Assembly (NCBI RefSeq): GCF_030269925.1
Contig: NC_085121.1
Span: 17,997,501 to 18,061,500 of the forward strand
DNA: 64,000 nt
DNA from: Bombyx mori
Taxonomy: Eukaryota > Arthropoda > Insecta > Lepidoptera > Bombycidae
Reading direction: 5' to 3'
The translations under genes were made by a program, and so were the position numbers. Positions within the stretch are counted from its first letter, which is position 1. Every line of letters begins with the position of its first letter. This document shows, in pieces, positions 1-9,539 of the stretch. Below the pieces are notes generated by a model. The model had not been told where the DNA came from and ran no database searches. It worked only from the letters and a program-made list of their open reading frames with translations.

Positions 1-132
1 GGATCTTCTCAGTAGGTCGCGTTTCCGACCCGGTGGTAGATTCTGCGAAGCACTGTTCTTGCTAGGGCCAGTGTTAGCAACACTCCCGGTTTGAGTCCCG
101 TAAGGCTATCGCTATCAGCATAGGTAAAAAAA
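1..132 (+). repeat. Interspersed retroposon-like repeat (family F), 3' end with A-tail
   Basis: This is one of about nine copies in the window of a repeat that, read toward its A-tract, runs through a GATCTTCTCAGTGGGTCGCG-like block, a 'ggtagattctgcgaagcac' block and a 'ctatcagcttaggta' end followed by A's. This copy ends in an A8 tract at about 125-132. The one-sided A-tail suggests the 3' end of a non-LTR element or SINE. I cannot name the family from memory. It ends about 20 bp before the proposed nanos start codon. Confidence 0.7.
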
Positions 133-153
133 AGGTCGCGTTGCAAATCGTGA

Positions 154-3100
154 ATGCAAGTTGTAAGCCCTCACAAGTTGGTACCACTTATATCTGAAGG
201 AAGCGTCGTTTCGAAGGGTACAGCTGTAAAGCCATACAATAGAAACTTCACTTCGTATCTTAATGTGGGCGGCGGCATTCATTTTGTAATATCTATGTGT
301 TGTGGTAAGTGAAACACTTAAAACCAGGTCAACATAAGCACGAATATAATTTCTGTCTTACAGTATAATCCGTTGATTTTAGTTGCAGATACATCGACCC
401 AATGGAACACGTACTCCAGGCAGGTGTCGTGGCCAGCCCCCGAGCGGTCTCCCAAGGTACCGCTCCCGGGCTCTCACTGGACTTCCGGTCTGAGCAGCCC
501 TCCTGTGCGCAATGGTGAGTCCAAGTGGAAATTTTGGTCTTTTTAATGTCCCGACAATATCGGTAGTTTTTTTTTTATAAAACCTATGTGTGTTTATTGA
601 ACTAAACATGAGAACAAACGAGTCCATTCTAAGGCAACTAAACATCCAAAAAAGGCTCTCTTCCATCTGCCGGGAACGTGTTATGAGTTTTTGGGACACA
701 TCATGCGGTCTCCCAGACATGATTTAGAGAAGCTTCACATAGACGGCAAGCGCGCCGTGGGCAGAACACCGGCCAGATGGTCAGATCTAGCAAGAGAAGC
801 ACTTGGTGGTAGTCTATACCATGCGGTCCATGCCACCCATGATCGAACACAGTGGAAGAGCGTCACATGTGGTCGCGATCCTCAGTAGTGAGGGAACGAT
901 ATAGTAGTAGTAGTAGTAGTAGTAATAGTAGTGGTAGTGGATTGAACTAAACACGTCCTCACACAGTCTGCGTGTGGCGGGGCGCCACCGGCAGTCAAAA
1001 CAAGGGTCACAGTGCGTGCCGAGCTCGAAGCGACACTTGGCCTAGCAACAGCCCGCTTAGTATCTCGCCGGATCGCGCATTCTTCGTATTTGTGAAGCAG
1101 CTTTTTTTTTTTATTGCCTCTGTAGGCAGACGAGCATACGGCCCACCTGATGGTGAGTGGTTACCGTCGCCCATGGACTTCAGCAATGCCAGGGGCAGAG
1201 CCAAGCCGCTGCCTACCGCTTAATACTCTCCACAAGCCTCGTTTGAAGAAGGACATGTCATAGCGCTCGGGAAACACCGTGGAGGGGAGCTCATTCCATA
1301 GCCGGATGGTACGTGGCAAAAAAGATCTCTGGAAACGCACTGTAGATGACCGCAGTGGCTCCAGGTAGTATGGATGAACTCTACTCCGGTGGCGGGCGGT
1401 GCGATGGTAAAAACGAGATGTTGGTATCATCTCGAACAATTCCTCAGAGCACTCCCCATGGAACATGCGGTACAAAATACAGAGGGAACCGAAGTCCCTC
1501 CGCAGACCCAGGGGCTCCAAACGATCCGTGAGAATGGGATTATCGACAATCCGAACGGCTCTCTTCTGTATGGAGTCAAATGGAAGAAGCTGGTATTTGG
1601 GAACCCAGCCCAGAGATGGGAGCAGTACTCCACGCGAGGCCGGACTTGTGCTTTATAGAGCAAAAGTCTTTGTCCAGGCGTGAAGTACCGCTTCGCTCTG
1701 TTGAGAACTCCCAGCATTTTGGACGCCAACTTGGCTTTGCCTTCCAAATGACTCCGAAATTGGACATCGCTCGAAATGTCGACCCCAAGTATCCCGATAC
1801 TCTCGGAAAGTTGCAGGGATACTCCTTGGAATTGCGGCGCCATGATAAAGGGGTCCTTCTTCGCAGTGAATGCGCAAACTTGTGTCTTTAACGGGTTGAA
1901 TTGAACCAAGTTCAATTCACCCCATTCGGAGACTCGCCCCAGAGAGTTCTCCACTTCAGACACAAACTTTGATCGTCTCTCCTGCACCATGCTCCGAGAG
2001 AGACTGATGGCCGATATATCGCGCATCCCCCGTGCTGTCATCCGCATAGCAATGCATGCCGTCAATAGACAGCATGTCATTGATATACAGGATGAAAAGC
2101 GTGGGGGAGAGCACCGAACCTTGTGGAACGCCAGCGTTAATGGTCATGGTATCAGAGCAGTCACCGTCTACAACGACTGTGATGCTCCGCCCATCCAAAA
2201 AGCTAGCGATCCACTTGCAGAGACCCTCGGGGATTCCGTAAGATGGTAACTTCGATAGAAGTGCCCTATGCCAGACCCTGTCGAAGGCCTTCGCGATGTC
2301 AAGGCTCACAGCAAGAGCCTCGTCCTTGCTCTCCAAGGCTTCAGCCCACCTGTGAGTAAGGTATACAAGAAGATCGCCAGCTGAGCGACCGTGACGGAAA
2401 CCATACTGTCGGTCACTGATCAGCTGGCGATCCTCCAGATACTTCAGGAGTTATATATTTATTATTCGCTCCATCACTTTGGAAAGCAAGGAAGTTATCA
2501 CGATAGGCCTATAACTCGATGGGTCCCTTCTTGGGGATAGGGTGGACGTGGGCGGTCTTCCATGAAGACGGAACCCTGTTAGTGCAATAAGAGAGGCGAT
2601 ACAAACGCGTTAGCGCAGGCGTCAGCTCAGGGGCGCACGTTTTCAGAACCACTGCAGGGATGCCGTCTGGCCCACTCGACTTATGAAGCTACCTTGAAGC
2701 TGTAGGACCTCTTACGGGTGCGCTCGGGCGGCCGCGAGCCAACATCCCCTGAGACCGAACTACCGAGTTCGTTCCACGTCTTAGTTAAACCACAACACCT
2801 TCACGACAAATAGAGAATTAATCATCTAGACTGGTACTTAAATCAGATATGTGGTGCAAATTGGTAGAGGCGTGTGTTCAGTAATGGACGACTAGGCTGA
2901 TGATGGTGATAGTAATAATGATTTTGTAAATTCTAAATATTAAAGCAAGATATGTACTTCTCGCAATATAATATTATTTCTTTTGTATTAGCTTGTTTTT
3001 GTAAAGAGTATGTATTATTTTTCGTCACTCAGAGACCCTGACACCTCCTGCCGCCAGCCAAGTGCAGCCCACCGAGGAGCAGCTGCGGGTGTTGAGCTCG

Positions 3101-4680
3101 CTGCCGGACGCCGTGCTCTACACCCTGCTGAGGAAGCTGGAGAGAATCCGGGGAGACGACGCGACCAGGACGAATGAAGTACGCCTTCGTGCAATGTTTC
3201 CGTGAACAGTTTCGTAAGCTCGGAAGTTAAGTCCTGGATGTGTGCGCAGGAGTGCCGGTTCTGCAAGAACAACGGCGAGCGCGCGGCGTACTACCGCTCG
3301 CATGCGCTGCGCGACGCCGCCGGCCGCGTGGCCTGCCCCGTGCTGCGCGCCTTCGTGTGCGCGCGCTGCGGGGCCCGCGGGGACGCCGCGCACACTGCCA
3401 AGTACTGCCCCCGCGCCACACGAGACGGTACGTGCCGCACCCGCCCCGCACACAAGCGCCCCCCGCGCACTCGCCCCGCACACCTGCCCCCCGCGCACCC
3501 GCCCCACGCACTCCTTCCTTCCTTCCAATCCCTCATGCTTTCTCAGCCATAGGACTAACAACTTGATTTATTAATATTAATAATATATGAAACTAGGGCC
3601 GTTTTCCAATTACAGCACAAGAGCGCATTAGGCGGCATTAACCATTACTTAATGGTAGTTTTCCAATCACAGAGCATAATGCGACTCAGTGACGCACAAT
3701 GCCGAATTATGCTGAAGCTTAGTTGAGCATTATGCCGCACAATGCGCTCTTGTGCTGTAATTGGAAAACGGCCTAGGTTTGCCATGATGTGCATGCATGT
3801 TAATGTTTTTGATATCTTTCTCTATTACAATAAGTGGAATGATAAAAGAGCATGTTAAGAGCAAACTGTTTGGGAACAGGATGTATAAGCTATCTTTTTC
3901 TATTTTTGTACGTGAAAAGGGAAAAGAGCTTGTTCCAAACCGTTTCGTTTCCGGCTGCTTACTGTGGAACGAAACAACGCAATATATGGAATAGGTATTG
4001 TGGAACAGCTGTTTCTGTCTATAGACAACAGTTCCAAGTTTTGACGTGACAACGTCTTATAATTCGATGGAGCCGGCTGCACGCACGAAAAAACATGACT
4101 CATGCGGCGTTACCTCGCTCTGAGGCGTTCCATTTAAGGCTTGAAGTGCAAGCGAGAGCGCGCAACGAGCGACAAAGAGGCACAATCGGCCTCCGCGTTC
4201 GGCAGCGTTCGACATCTGTCTCTCTCCTGCTTGAGTGAGCGATGCATCCGCGTGGACAGCTGCTATACAATAATACATTTACATGTTTTCGTCAAGTATG
4301 AAGTTCAGTGAAAAGTGAATGTGGTGTCAATTGTTTATAGCAACGATAATTGCTATAATTGAAAAATGAAACCATTCCATCAGTATTTTCTTATGACGTT
4401 GTCACGTTCAACTATCGTCAGTAAACCGACTGTTCCGATAAATACGCCTCACCCTTATCGCACGCTTCTAGAGCGCATCAAGTCGGCCGCCATGATGCGG
4501 AGCGTCCGCTCGGCGTCGAGTCGGCGCCGCCAGGCCGCGCTGCTGCCCGCGGGCCCCGAGTACGTGACGTTCGGCGAGCGCCCGCCCTCCGCCGCGCGCG
4601 ACACCAGACTGTACGGTGCCTTCGACTCCGCGCCCCTGGATCCGCTTTGGGCTGCCCTGGAACAGAAATTGATGCTCTAA
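154..4680 (+). CDS. nanos: Nanos-family zinc-finger RNA-binding protein (five-exon model)
   Basis: Proposed exons are 154-304, 389-514, 3033-3178, 3250-3427 and 4472-4680, giving 269 residues. Intron phases match at every joint (1, 1, 0, 1) and all introns are GT-AG. Intron 3 is only 71 nt. Exon 4 carries the diagnostic nanos pair of CCHC fingers: C143-x2-C146-x12-H159-x10-C170 and C178-x2-C181-x7-H189-x4-C194. Nanos proteins act in the cytoplasm as translational repressors with Pumilio and are needed for germ-cell and posterior fate (family knowledge). Exon 5 encodes an Arg/Ala-rich tail ending LWAALEQKLML, followed by TAA and AATAAA. Bombyx has several nanos paralogues and I cannot say which this is. 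Exons 3-5 are well supported. Exon 2 rests on an open frame between good splice sites. Exon 1 starts at an ATG directly after an in-frame TGA and is the least certain part. Confidence 0.8.
608..938 (+). pseudogene. RTE-like non-LTR retrotransposon 3' end, frameshifted, with (TAG)n tail
   Basis: Two open segments in different frames give the C-terminus of an endonuclease/reverse-transcriptase polyprotein. The first (from ATG 608) has the RLSSICRERVMSF block. The second has HDLEKLHIDGK, GRTPARWSDL and a Trp/Arg-rich end stopping at 886-888. The frame breaks in the T-run near 688. A TAG-type microsatellite at about 901-938 follows, as is typical of RTE-clade 3' tails. It lies in nanos intron 2. 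Confidence 0.7.
1108..2692 (-). pseudogene. CR1/Jockey-like non-LTR retrotransposon, 5'-truncated, broken reverse transcriptase
   Basis: Read on the minus strand, fragments give reverse transcriptase motifs in order: SGPDGIPAVVLKTCAPELTP (about 2690), IPKKGP, LDIAKAFDRVWHRALLSKLP (about 2290), GVPQGSVLSPTLFILYINDM (about 2110) and the catalytic YADDS (about 2050). The C-terminal block PRTIRLWNELPSTVFPERYD follows near 1290. The frame is broken by at least one in-frame stop (near 2450) and by frameshifts, so it is dead. Its 3' end (poly-T on the + strand at 1108-1118) carries the 'gcaatgccaggggcagagcc' tail seen alone at many other sites here. It sits in nanos intron 2. Confidence 0.85.
2693..3032. 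other. Remainder of nanos intron 2
   Basis: Mixed sequence with a GC-rich part at 2700-2770 and AT-rich DNA up to the exon 3 acceptor. I see no further element or gene here. Confidence 0.6.
3593..3776. mobile_element. Hairpin MITE with about 45-bp terminal inverted repeats
   Basis: The two ends are near-perfect inverted copies beginning CTAGG(G)CCGTTTTCC and continuing through 'aattacagcacaagagcgca'. Together they make a 184-bp foldback element with little unique middle. It has no coding capacity. Flanking CTA/TA bases could be the target duplication. The superfamily is unclear. It is located in nanos intron 4. Confidence 0.8.
4041..4412. mobile_element. Candidate MITE with inverted ends
   Basis: Ends near 4041-4061 and 4393-4412 are inverted copies sharing the core ACGTGACAACGTC. 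The middle is about 330 bp and fairly GC-rich (CGCTCTGAGG, TTGAGTGAGCG). I read this as a non-autonomous DNA transposon in nanos intron 4, ending about 60 bp before the exon 5 acceptor. The family is not identified. Confidence 0.55.
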
Positions 4681-4732
4681 ATTAAAAAACAAATTCAATC
4701 GATTTATTTAATGACATAACTTAATGCTATTG

Positions 4733-4738
4733 AATAAA
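4733..4738 (+). promoter_or_regulatory. Polyadenylation signal AATAAA of nanos
   Basis: A canonical AATAAA lies 53 nt after the TAA stop. This implies a very short 3' UTR unless downstream sites are used. Confidence 0.5.
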
Positions 4739-4775
4739 TAACAGTCCTGATAACGGACAGACCGCGGTGTCCGCT

Positions 4776-4787
4776 AGATGGCGCTAT
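4776..4787 (+). promoter_or_regulatory. AGATGGCGCTAT motif, copy 1
   Basis: A 12-mer repeated exactly at 5080-5091. It contains AGATGGCGC, which resembles the core bound by insect CTCF. Function is inferred only. Confidence 0.25.
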
Positions 4788-5079
4788 ACTATATTTACTT
4801 GACTGACCTTTGTTGTCTGCAACACAAATCGTGTGTTTTAATGCTATGAAGCATTTGTATTATTTGATTCGATTTTTTTTAGTTTTGACTAAAATATATT
4901 TTTGTTGAATTTCATTAATTTTATTAGAAAAGGTAGTTTCACTACAGGCTGCATATTAATATAATCATAGAATGCATTATTAAAACAAAATATAAAACAT
5001 TTTAATACTTTCAATGCTGAGTACATTGAAATATGAATGAGTACAATCAAATCCAATGATAGTTTCACAATTTGCTAAC

Positions 5080-5091
5080 AGATGGCGCTAT
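5080..5091 (+). promoter_or_regulatory. AGATGGCGCTAT motif, copy 2
   Basis: Exact second copy in the same orientation, about 300 bp after the first. Both lie just downstream of the nanos 3' end. Confidence 0.25.
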
Positions 5092-5937
5092 TCGCAATGC
5101 TGACATCATGAATAAGTTGATAATTATTATTAATAAATAGTTTAAACTTATTTGTCATAAATATTTGCGTGAATTTTGACTTTTAAAAACTCGAACGCCA
5201 TTTTGTTTGCAACATTTCTTACAATCAATATTAATTTTTTGACAATATTTTTACTGAAATGTAATAAGTCCTATGTGTTGTTATAATTTAGATAGGTATT
5301 GAATAAGTCTCTTCTAGAGCTGACAGATGATATTTTTCTTGTTGATTTTTTCATTCTAATCTTTATCATTTCTTCTTGTGGCTTTTATTTAGGTGGTTGG
5401 TGTCTTTTTGGGTTATTTAATTAATAAATAAAAATATAAAAAGCTTCTTTTTATTTACCCTAGTCGATAAGCTTAGTCGTCGTCGCGGGTGCCTCAGACG
5501 GTCAGTACGACACTTGGCGAGTAGTGGCTAAATGATTCCAGCAATATTTTATCCTTTTAATCTTGTTTTTTTTCTGATTTCACTCAATGATGCTTGAACA
5601 GGACCTACCTGTTCAAATTATACGAAATTACCAATTTGTATTTTAAGTCCTTTTAAGGGTTCGAATTATTGGATTTTTAGTAGGGACATTTTCTTCATTC
5701 GGAATTTTCTACATAAAACTAAAATCGGACTTCGAAATCCGGATAATATTAGTCAAAGACATGAAAAATATTAGGACGTAGTAATTTATTTATTTTGGTT
5801 TTGATAGTAGGTACCCTGATGACCCAGAACATATCCAACTTCACGGATACAGGGGGGCGATCATGGGTTCGGCCGGGAGGTGCACCCTTGACATGCGGAT
5901 AGTCCAATCATATTAGAGTTTACAGCAATACTACAAA

Positions 5938-6065
5938 TAGCTCTTTTTTATCCTACCTATGTTGATAGCCTTGAGAGGCTGTATCAGCGTTAGGCACCTT
6001 AGCGTGTAGGTGAGCTCTCGGGGCTCAAACCGGGAGTGTAGCTAGTGAGGACATACAACTTGTAA
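5938..6065 (-). repeat. Family F repeat, truncated
   Basis: The poly-T/TCCTACCTATGTTGATAGCC end is followed by the GTGAGCTCTCGGGGCTCAAA block. It is truncated before the tgcgaagcac block. T-tract on the left means the element reads on the minus strand. Confidence 0.65.
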
Positions 6066-6162
6066 CCTCTGCGGTAGCTACACAAATATCGCACGGCACG
6101 CATTCGCGTTCAATTGCAATACGACGTAATGCACAATCGGAGATCACATGGTATATTAAATT

Positions 6163-6475
6163 TTTTTTTCTACCTAAGCTGATGATAGCTTTGAGAGGCT
6201 AAGTCAGCGTAACCGGGCGAGTAGGTGAGCTCACTGGGCTCAAACCTGACGTTGTTGCTAACACGAACTCTAGTAAGAGCCGTGCTTCGCAGAATCTACC
6301 ACCGGTTTGAAACTGCGACCCACTGAAAAGATCCGACGGGAAACTCAGTGAGCTGTGTCTATAGGTTAATTTACTCGCCAAGCCCTTCGTCGCAAGCGAC
6401 GGGTTCTGCGAGTACGGTGACAGATACTTGAGGTACTTAAAAGCACAGTTAATGGATCTGGAGGATCCATAATGA
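6163..6475 (-). repeat. Family F repeat, longer copy
   Basis: This copy keeps the poly-T end, the GTAGGTGAGCTCACTGGGCT block, the gtgcttcgcagaatctacca block and the part with GTCGCAAGCGACGGGTTCTG. It is one of the longest copies in the window. Confidence 0.7.
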
Positions 6476-7215
6476 CGTGAGAATAGCTCAAAAGCTATGA
6501 GTGAACAACTGAACATAGCCAACCCTAAGTACATAAGTATAATAATTACCACAATAATTAAAACTCAACACAGCATCTTATTTACAGATTGATTAATTGA
6601 AAATGTTTGAACAGTTGTCGCCATAACAAAATGACGATTAAAAATATTACAAAAGATAGTAAAAGTGTCATTTCTCACAATCGAGCTCTCAATACACCTT
6701 GGTAATTCTAATTCTGTACAAACAAACCGCGGGGAAACGCATCTGAAAAAACGCTTTATCACTTCACGGTAGAGATCAAAATTATTTTTAAACGTAACTT
6801 AAATACGTTTCATTGAAAAATTCGTACAAAACCAACAAACATTTGATGCAATCTTGAGTTTAATCTCATTTAAATTTCAACTTTGTTACAATTGCAAACG
6901 TTTCAATTTACAATACGCCACTATTTACCACATAACATTCAACTTTAAGTCGTAAGCAATAAGATTAAAATTATTTTGACAGTAGTGTGCCCAAAATATG
7001 CGGCTAATGTAGGTTCCATGGCGGTTGTTCTTCGAATCTGTGTCGCGGAAGTAGGTTGTTCGAGGCGGGAGATTATGCGCATCTGTGTAATGTCCGAGAG
7101 GAAAATACCGTGCTATAATATCATTATTGATGTACACTTTTATCGTACTTAATACCTTGGACTGGCAGGCGAGGCACAGCTTCGCAACGGAGTCTATGAC
7201 ATAAGTACTGTAATG
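6476..7215. other. No feature seen
   Basis: AT-rich DNA without recognisable coding or repeat structure. Confidence 0.5.
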
Positions 7216-7364
7216 CGAGTTTTTTAACGTTCTCGATAGCGTAAAAGTTAACTCAAATGTGTATGTACTTGGAACGTTTGCCTACGTTTGCCGCTAGGGG
7301 CGCTGGTCCAACTGCATACATATTTGAGTTAACTTTTACGCTATCGAGAGCGTTAAAAAACTCG
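7216..7364. mobile_element. Foldback MITE with 50-bp inverted arms
   Basis: Arms at 7216-7265 and 7315-7364 are inverted copies with only two mismatches. Both begin CGAGTTTTTTAACG and include TAAAAGTTAACTCAAAT. The middle holds CCGCTAGGGGCGCTGG. A diverged relative lies at 27293-27395. Confidence 0.8.
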
Positions 7365-8011
7365 TAGGTACTAAGCAAACTGACCTTTAATGTAAAACGG
7401 GTGATTCCTGGCACCAGGTGTTGCGCAAAGTGAGAACGATCTTTGCTATTTCATACCAAAATCTATTCAATAAAAAAGTATGGGAAGGAGGAGAAGAAGT
7501 TCAATTGGAAATTAACGATATTACTGTGGGAAGGCAGTAGCAGTATCTCGGAGAGACTGTTACGAGCTCTCAACTCACCTGGTGTTAAGGGGTTACCGGA
7601 ACAAAGACCTCACCACTTGAATTATTAGATAATTTATGTTGTATTCTCTAAAATCGAATGATGATTAAAATGACAAATGGTAAAACAAACCGCTGGATTT
7701 GTTTTCCGGGCTCACGGACTCTCAAAACTGTAGCTTCTTTTGGAAAGCCGTGGTAGATTTAGTAGATTACTTTTGACATCAAATAAATTTAAATAAATTA
7801 TTTGGATTCGCGCACCTCCACCATGAAACAGAGCTCAATTCTAGGCCATACTCAATTGTATCGTACAACCGTTGTAATACAGAACAAACCGGACCTCAGT
7901 AGGACCGGATAACCGGAGGATTAGTAGCCGCTAAGACTGCACGCGGTACGATATGTACACTATTGTAAGAACATTAGACGCATCTTGTACTAAGCTTCTC
8001 GTATTTTTTTA
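7365..8011. other. No gene seen; small Bm1 remnant
   Basis: Only a short Bm1-like stretch (CACCTGGTGTTAAGGGGTTA, about 7578-7600) is recognisable. Confidence 0.4.
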
Positions 8012-8270
8012 AATGTTTTATTGCTGAGATGGATGGACAAACTCACGGCCCACCTAGTGTTAAGTGGTTACGGGAGCCCATAGACACCTACGACGTAAAT
8101 GCAGCCACCCACCTCGAGACATGAGTTCAAAGGTCTCAGTTTTTACAGTACAACGGCTGCCCCACCCTTCAAACCGAAACGCATTACTAATTCACGCCAG
8201 AAATAGGCAGGGTGGCGGCACTTATGTACCTAACCGTGCAAACTCACAAGACGCTCTGCCACCAGTAAAA
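8012..8270 (-). mobile_element. Bm1 SINE, 5'-truncated
   Basis: Reads on the minus strand from the ttattgct(g/t)agatgg tail to the ACTGGTGGCAGAGCG-type internal end. It contains the CCACCCTTCAAACCGAAACG block that marks Bm1 in this window. It lacks the tRNA-like head. Confidence 0.85.
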
Positions 8271-8992
8271 ATTACATGTTGTACACTTTTGGTTCTAAGA
8301 ACATAATATAAACGTAGATATAGTCTCAAGCTTGTTGTAATAACTCTTATACTAAGTGAAAACGTAAGAATAAGAATTAACGGCAGACATAGACAGAAGT
8401 AAATCATCAAAATTCACTCATAGAAGTCGTCATTCATCACGACTACGTTAAAAGCTTAATATCGGGGTCAAAATCTTAATTAGGCACACCCACACAGATG
8501 CGTGTTCAAGCATTAATTACCATATAATTAACAGACAAATATTAATGCAGTTAGCTTATTTAGTTTCATAACGATCGGGTGCTTTTATGCTTTTATGGCT
8601 TGTTCATGTTGATTGAGTCGCTGTTAGGTAGGTATATTACAGAAGGCGTAAGGGAAATGTGAACACAAAGCTCAGATTTCTGGCAAGATGAGAAACAATA
8701 AAGCATTTGTCATCTTTTTAAATGATTCAATATAACATCACACGCGCCGTGTCAATGCCCTTTCACGTAGGTATATGCGGGTAGACTGCCCGCTGAATTT
8801 TTCAGTGTTCTATTATGATTAAAAGTCCAGAGTTCACCCGGCGATTACCGTTTCTGGAGGATTTTTGCATTATTAGGGGTACAGCATAAAACTTATGCTT
8901 ATTACAGAGTGTCAATAATAAAATATTGTATTGTATATACATAAATTAGATAATGAACACAATTTAGACTTCAGCTGGATTTTACTTAAATT
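8271..8992. other. No feature seen
   Basis: AT-rich DNA with no supported gene or repeat. Confidence 0.5.
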
Positions 8993-9145
8993 CTTTTTTT
9001 TGTCGCCCTAAGCTGGAAGCCTTGAGAGGCTATGCTAGCGTAACCTAACGAGTAGGTGAGCACTCTGAGATCTAGCCTGGAGGCGTTGCCAACACTAGCC
9101 CTGGCAAGAGCAGTGCTTCGTAGAATCTAGAAACTCAGTGGGCAA
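8993..9145 (-). repeat. Family F repeat
   Basis: Poly-T then 'gccttgagaggctatgctag', GAGTAGGTGAGCACTC and the gtgcttcgtagaatctag block. Truncated at the distal side. Confidence 0.65.
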
Positions 9146-9254
9146 CATTATTTGTTTATTTTGTTTCTATTGTTCAACGGACAATATTTTATACAGTTTG
9201 GAAGGTAGGCTAATCTGTACAACATTAAATTGATACTTCGACTTAATATTTCAG

Positions 9255-9353
9255 ATTTCATCAGAGTGGTCCCGTGGAGTGGCCCCCGCTCTCAGCAGAT
9301 GCGCCATGTTTGGCGAGGAAGAGGAGGCAAGCAGTGGTGTGCAAACGGAATGA
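9255..9353 (+). other. Exon-like island (possible terminal exon)
   Basis: A good acceptor (cttaatatttcag, ending 9254) precedes a GC-richer open stretch. In one phase it encodes an acidic segment containing CAMFGEEEEASSGVQTE before TGA at 9351-9353. A second phase stays open for about 60 codons. No family is recognised and no partner exons were found, so this is only a candidate. Confidence 0.2.
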
Positions 9354-9539
9354 ATGTTTTATTTTTCCTTCCAAATTGTATTTTAAAATAACGGCCGTGA
9401 CGATATACAGGTACACAGGTGTTATGTGTAAGGTTGTTACGAGATAAGTGTCGGTGCGGTGGCAGAGTAATGCTCGTTGACTGATATTGTTTTTTTTTTG
9501 GTAGTATTGTGCGCATAGACAGTAGACTCTATTTTGAAT

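Larger units (their letters stand above)
4741..5937. other. Intergenic DNA downstream of nanos
   Basis: AT-rich DNA. Apart from the paired AGATGGCGCTAT motifs I see no gene or recognised repeat. Confidence 0.6.

Noticed and set aside
901..938. CRISPR-like or tandem array
   Set aside because: It is a simple TAG microsatellite acting as a retrotransposon tail; there are no spacers.
1427..2080. 217-codon open frame taken as a host gene
   Set aside because: It is the frame-broken C-terminal part of a CR1/Jockey-like reverse transcriptase, not a host gene.
3118..3561. 147-codon minus-strand frame and other GC-rich frames over the nanos finger exon
   Set aside because: They are shadows of the GC-rich nanos exon; the + frame holds exact CCHC spacing.
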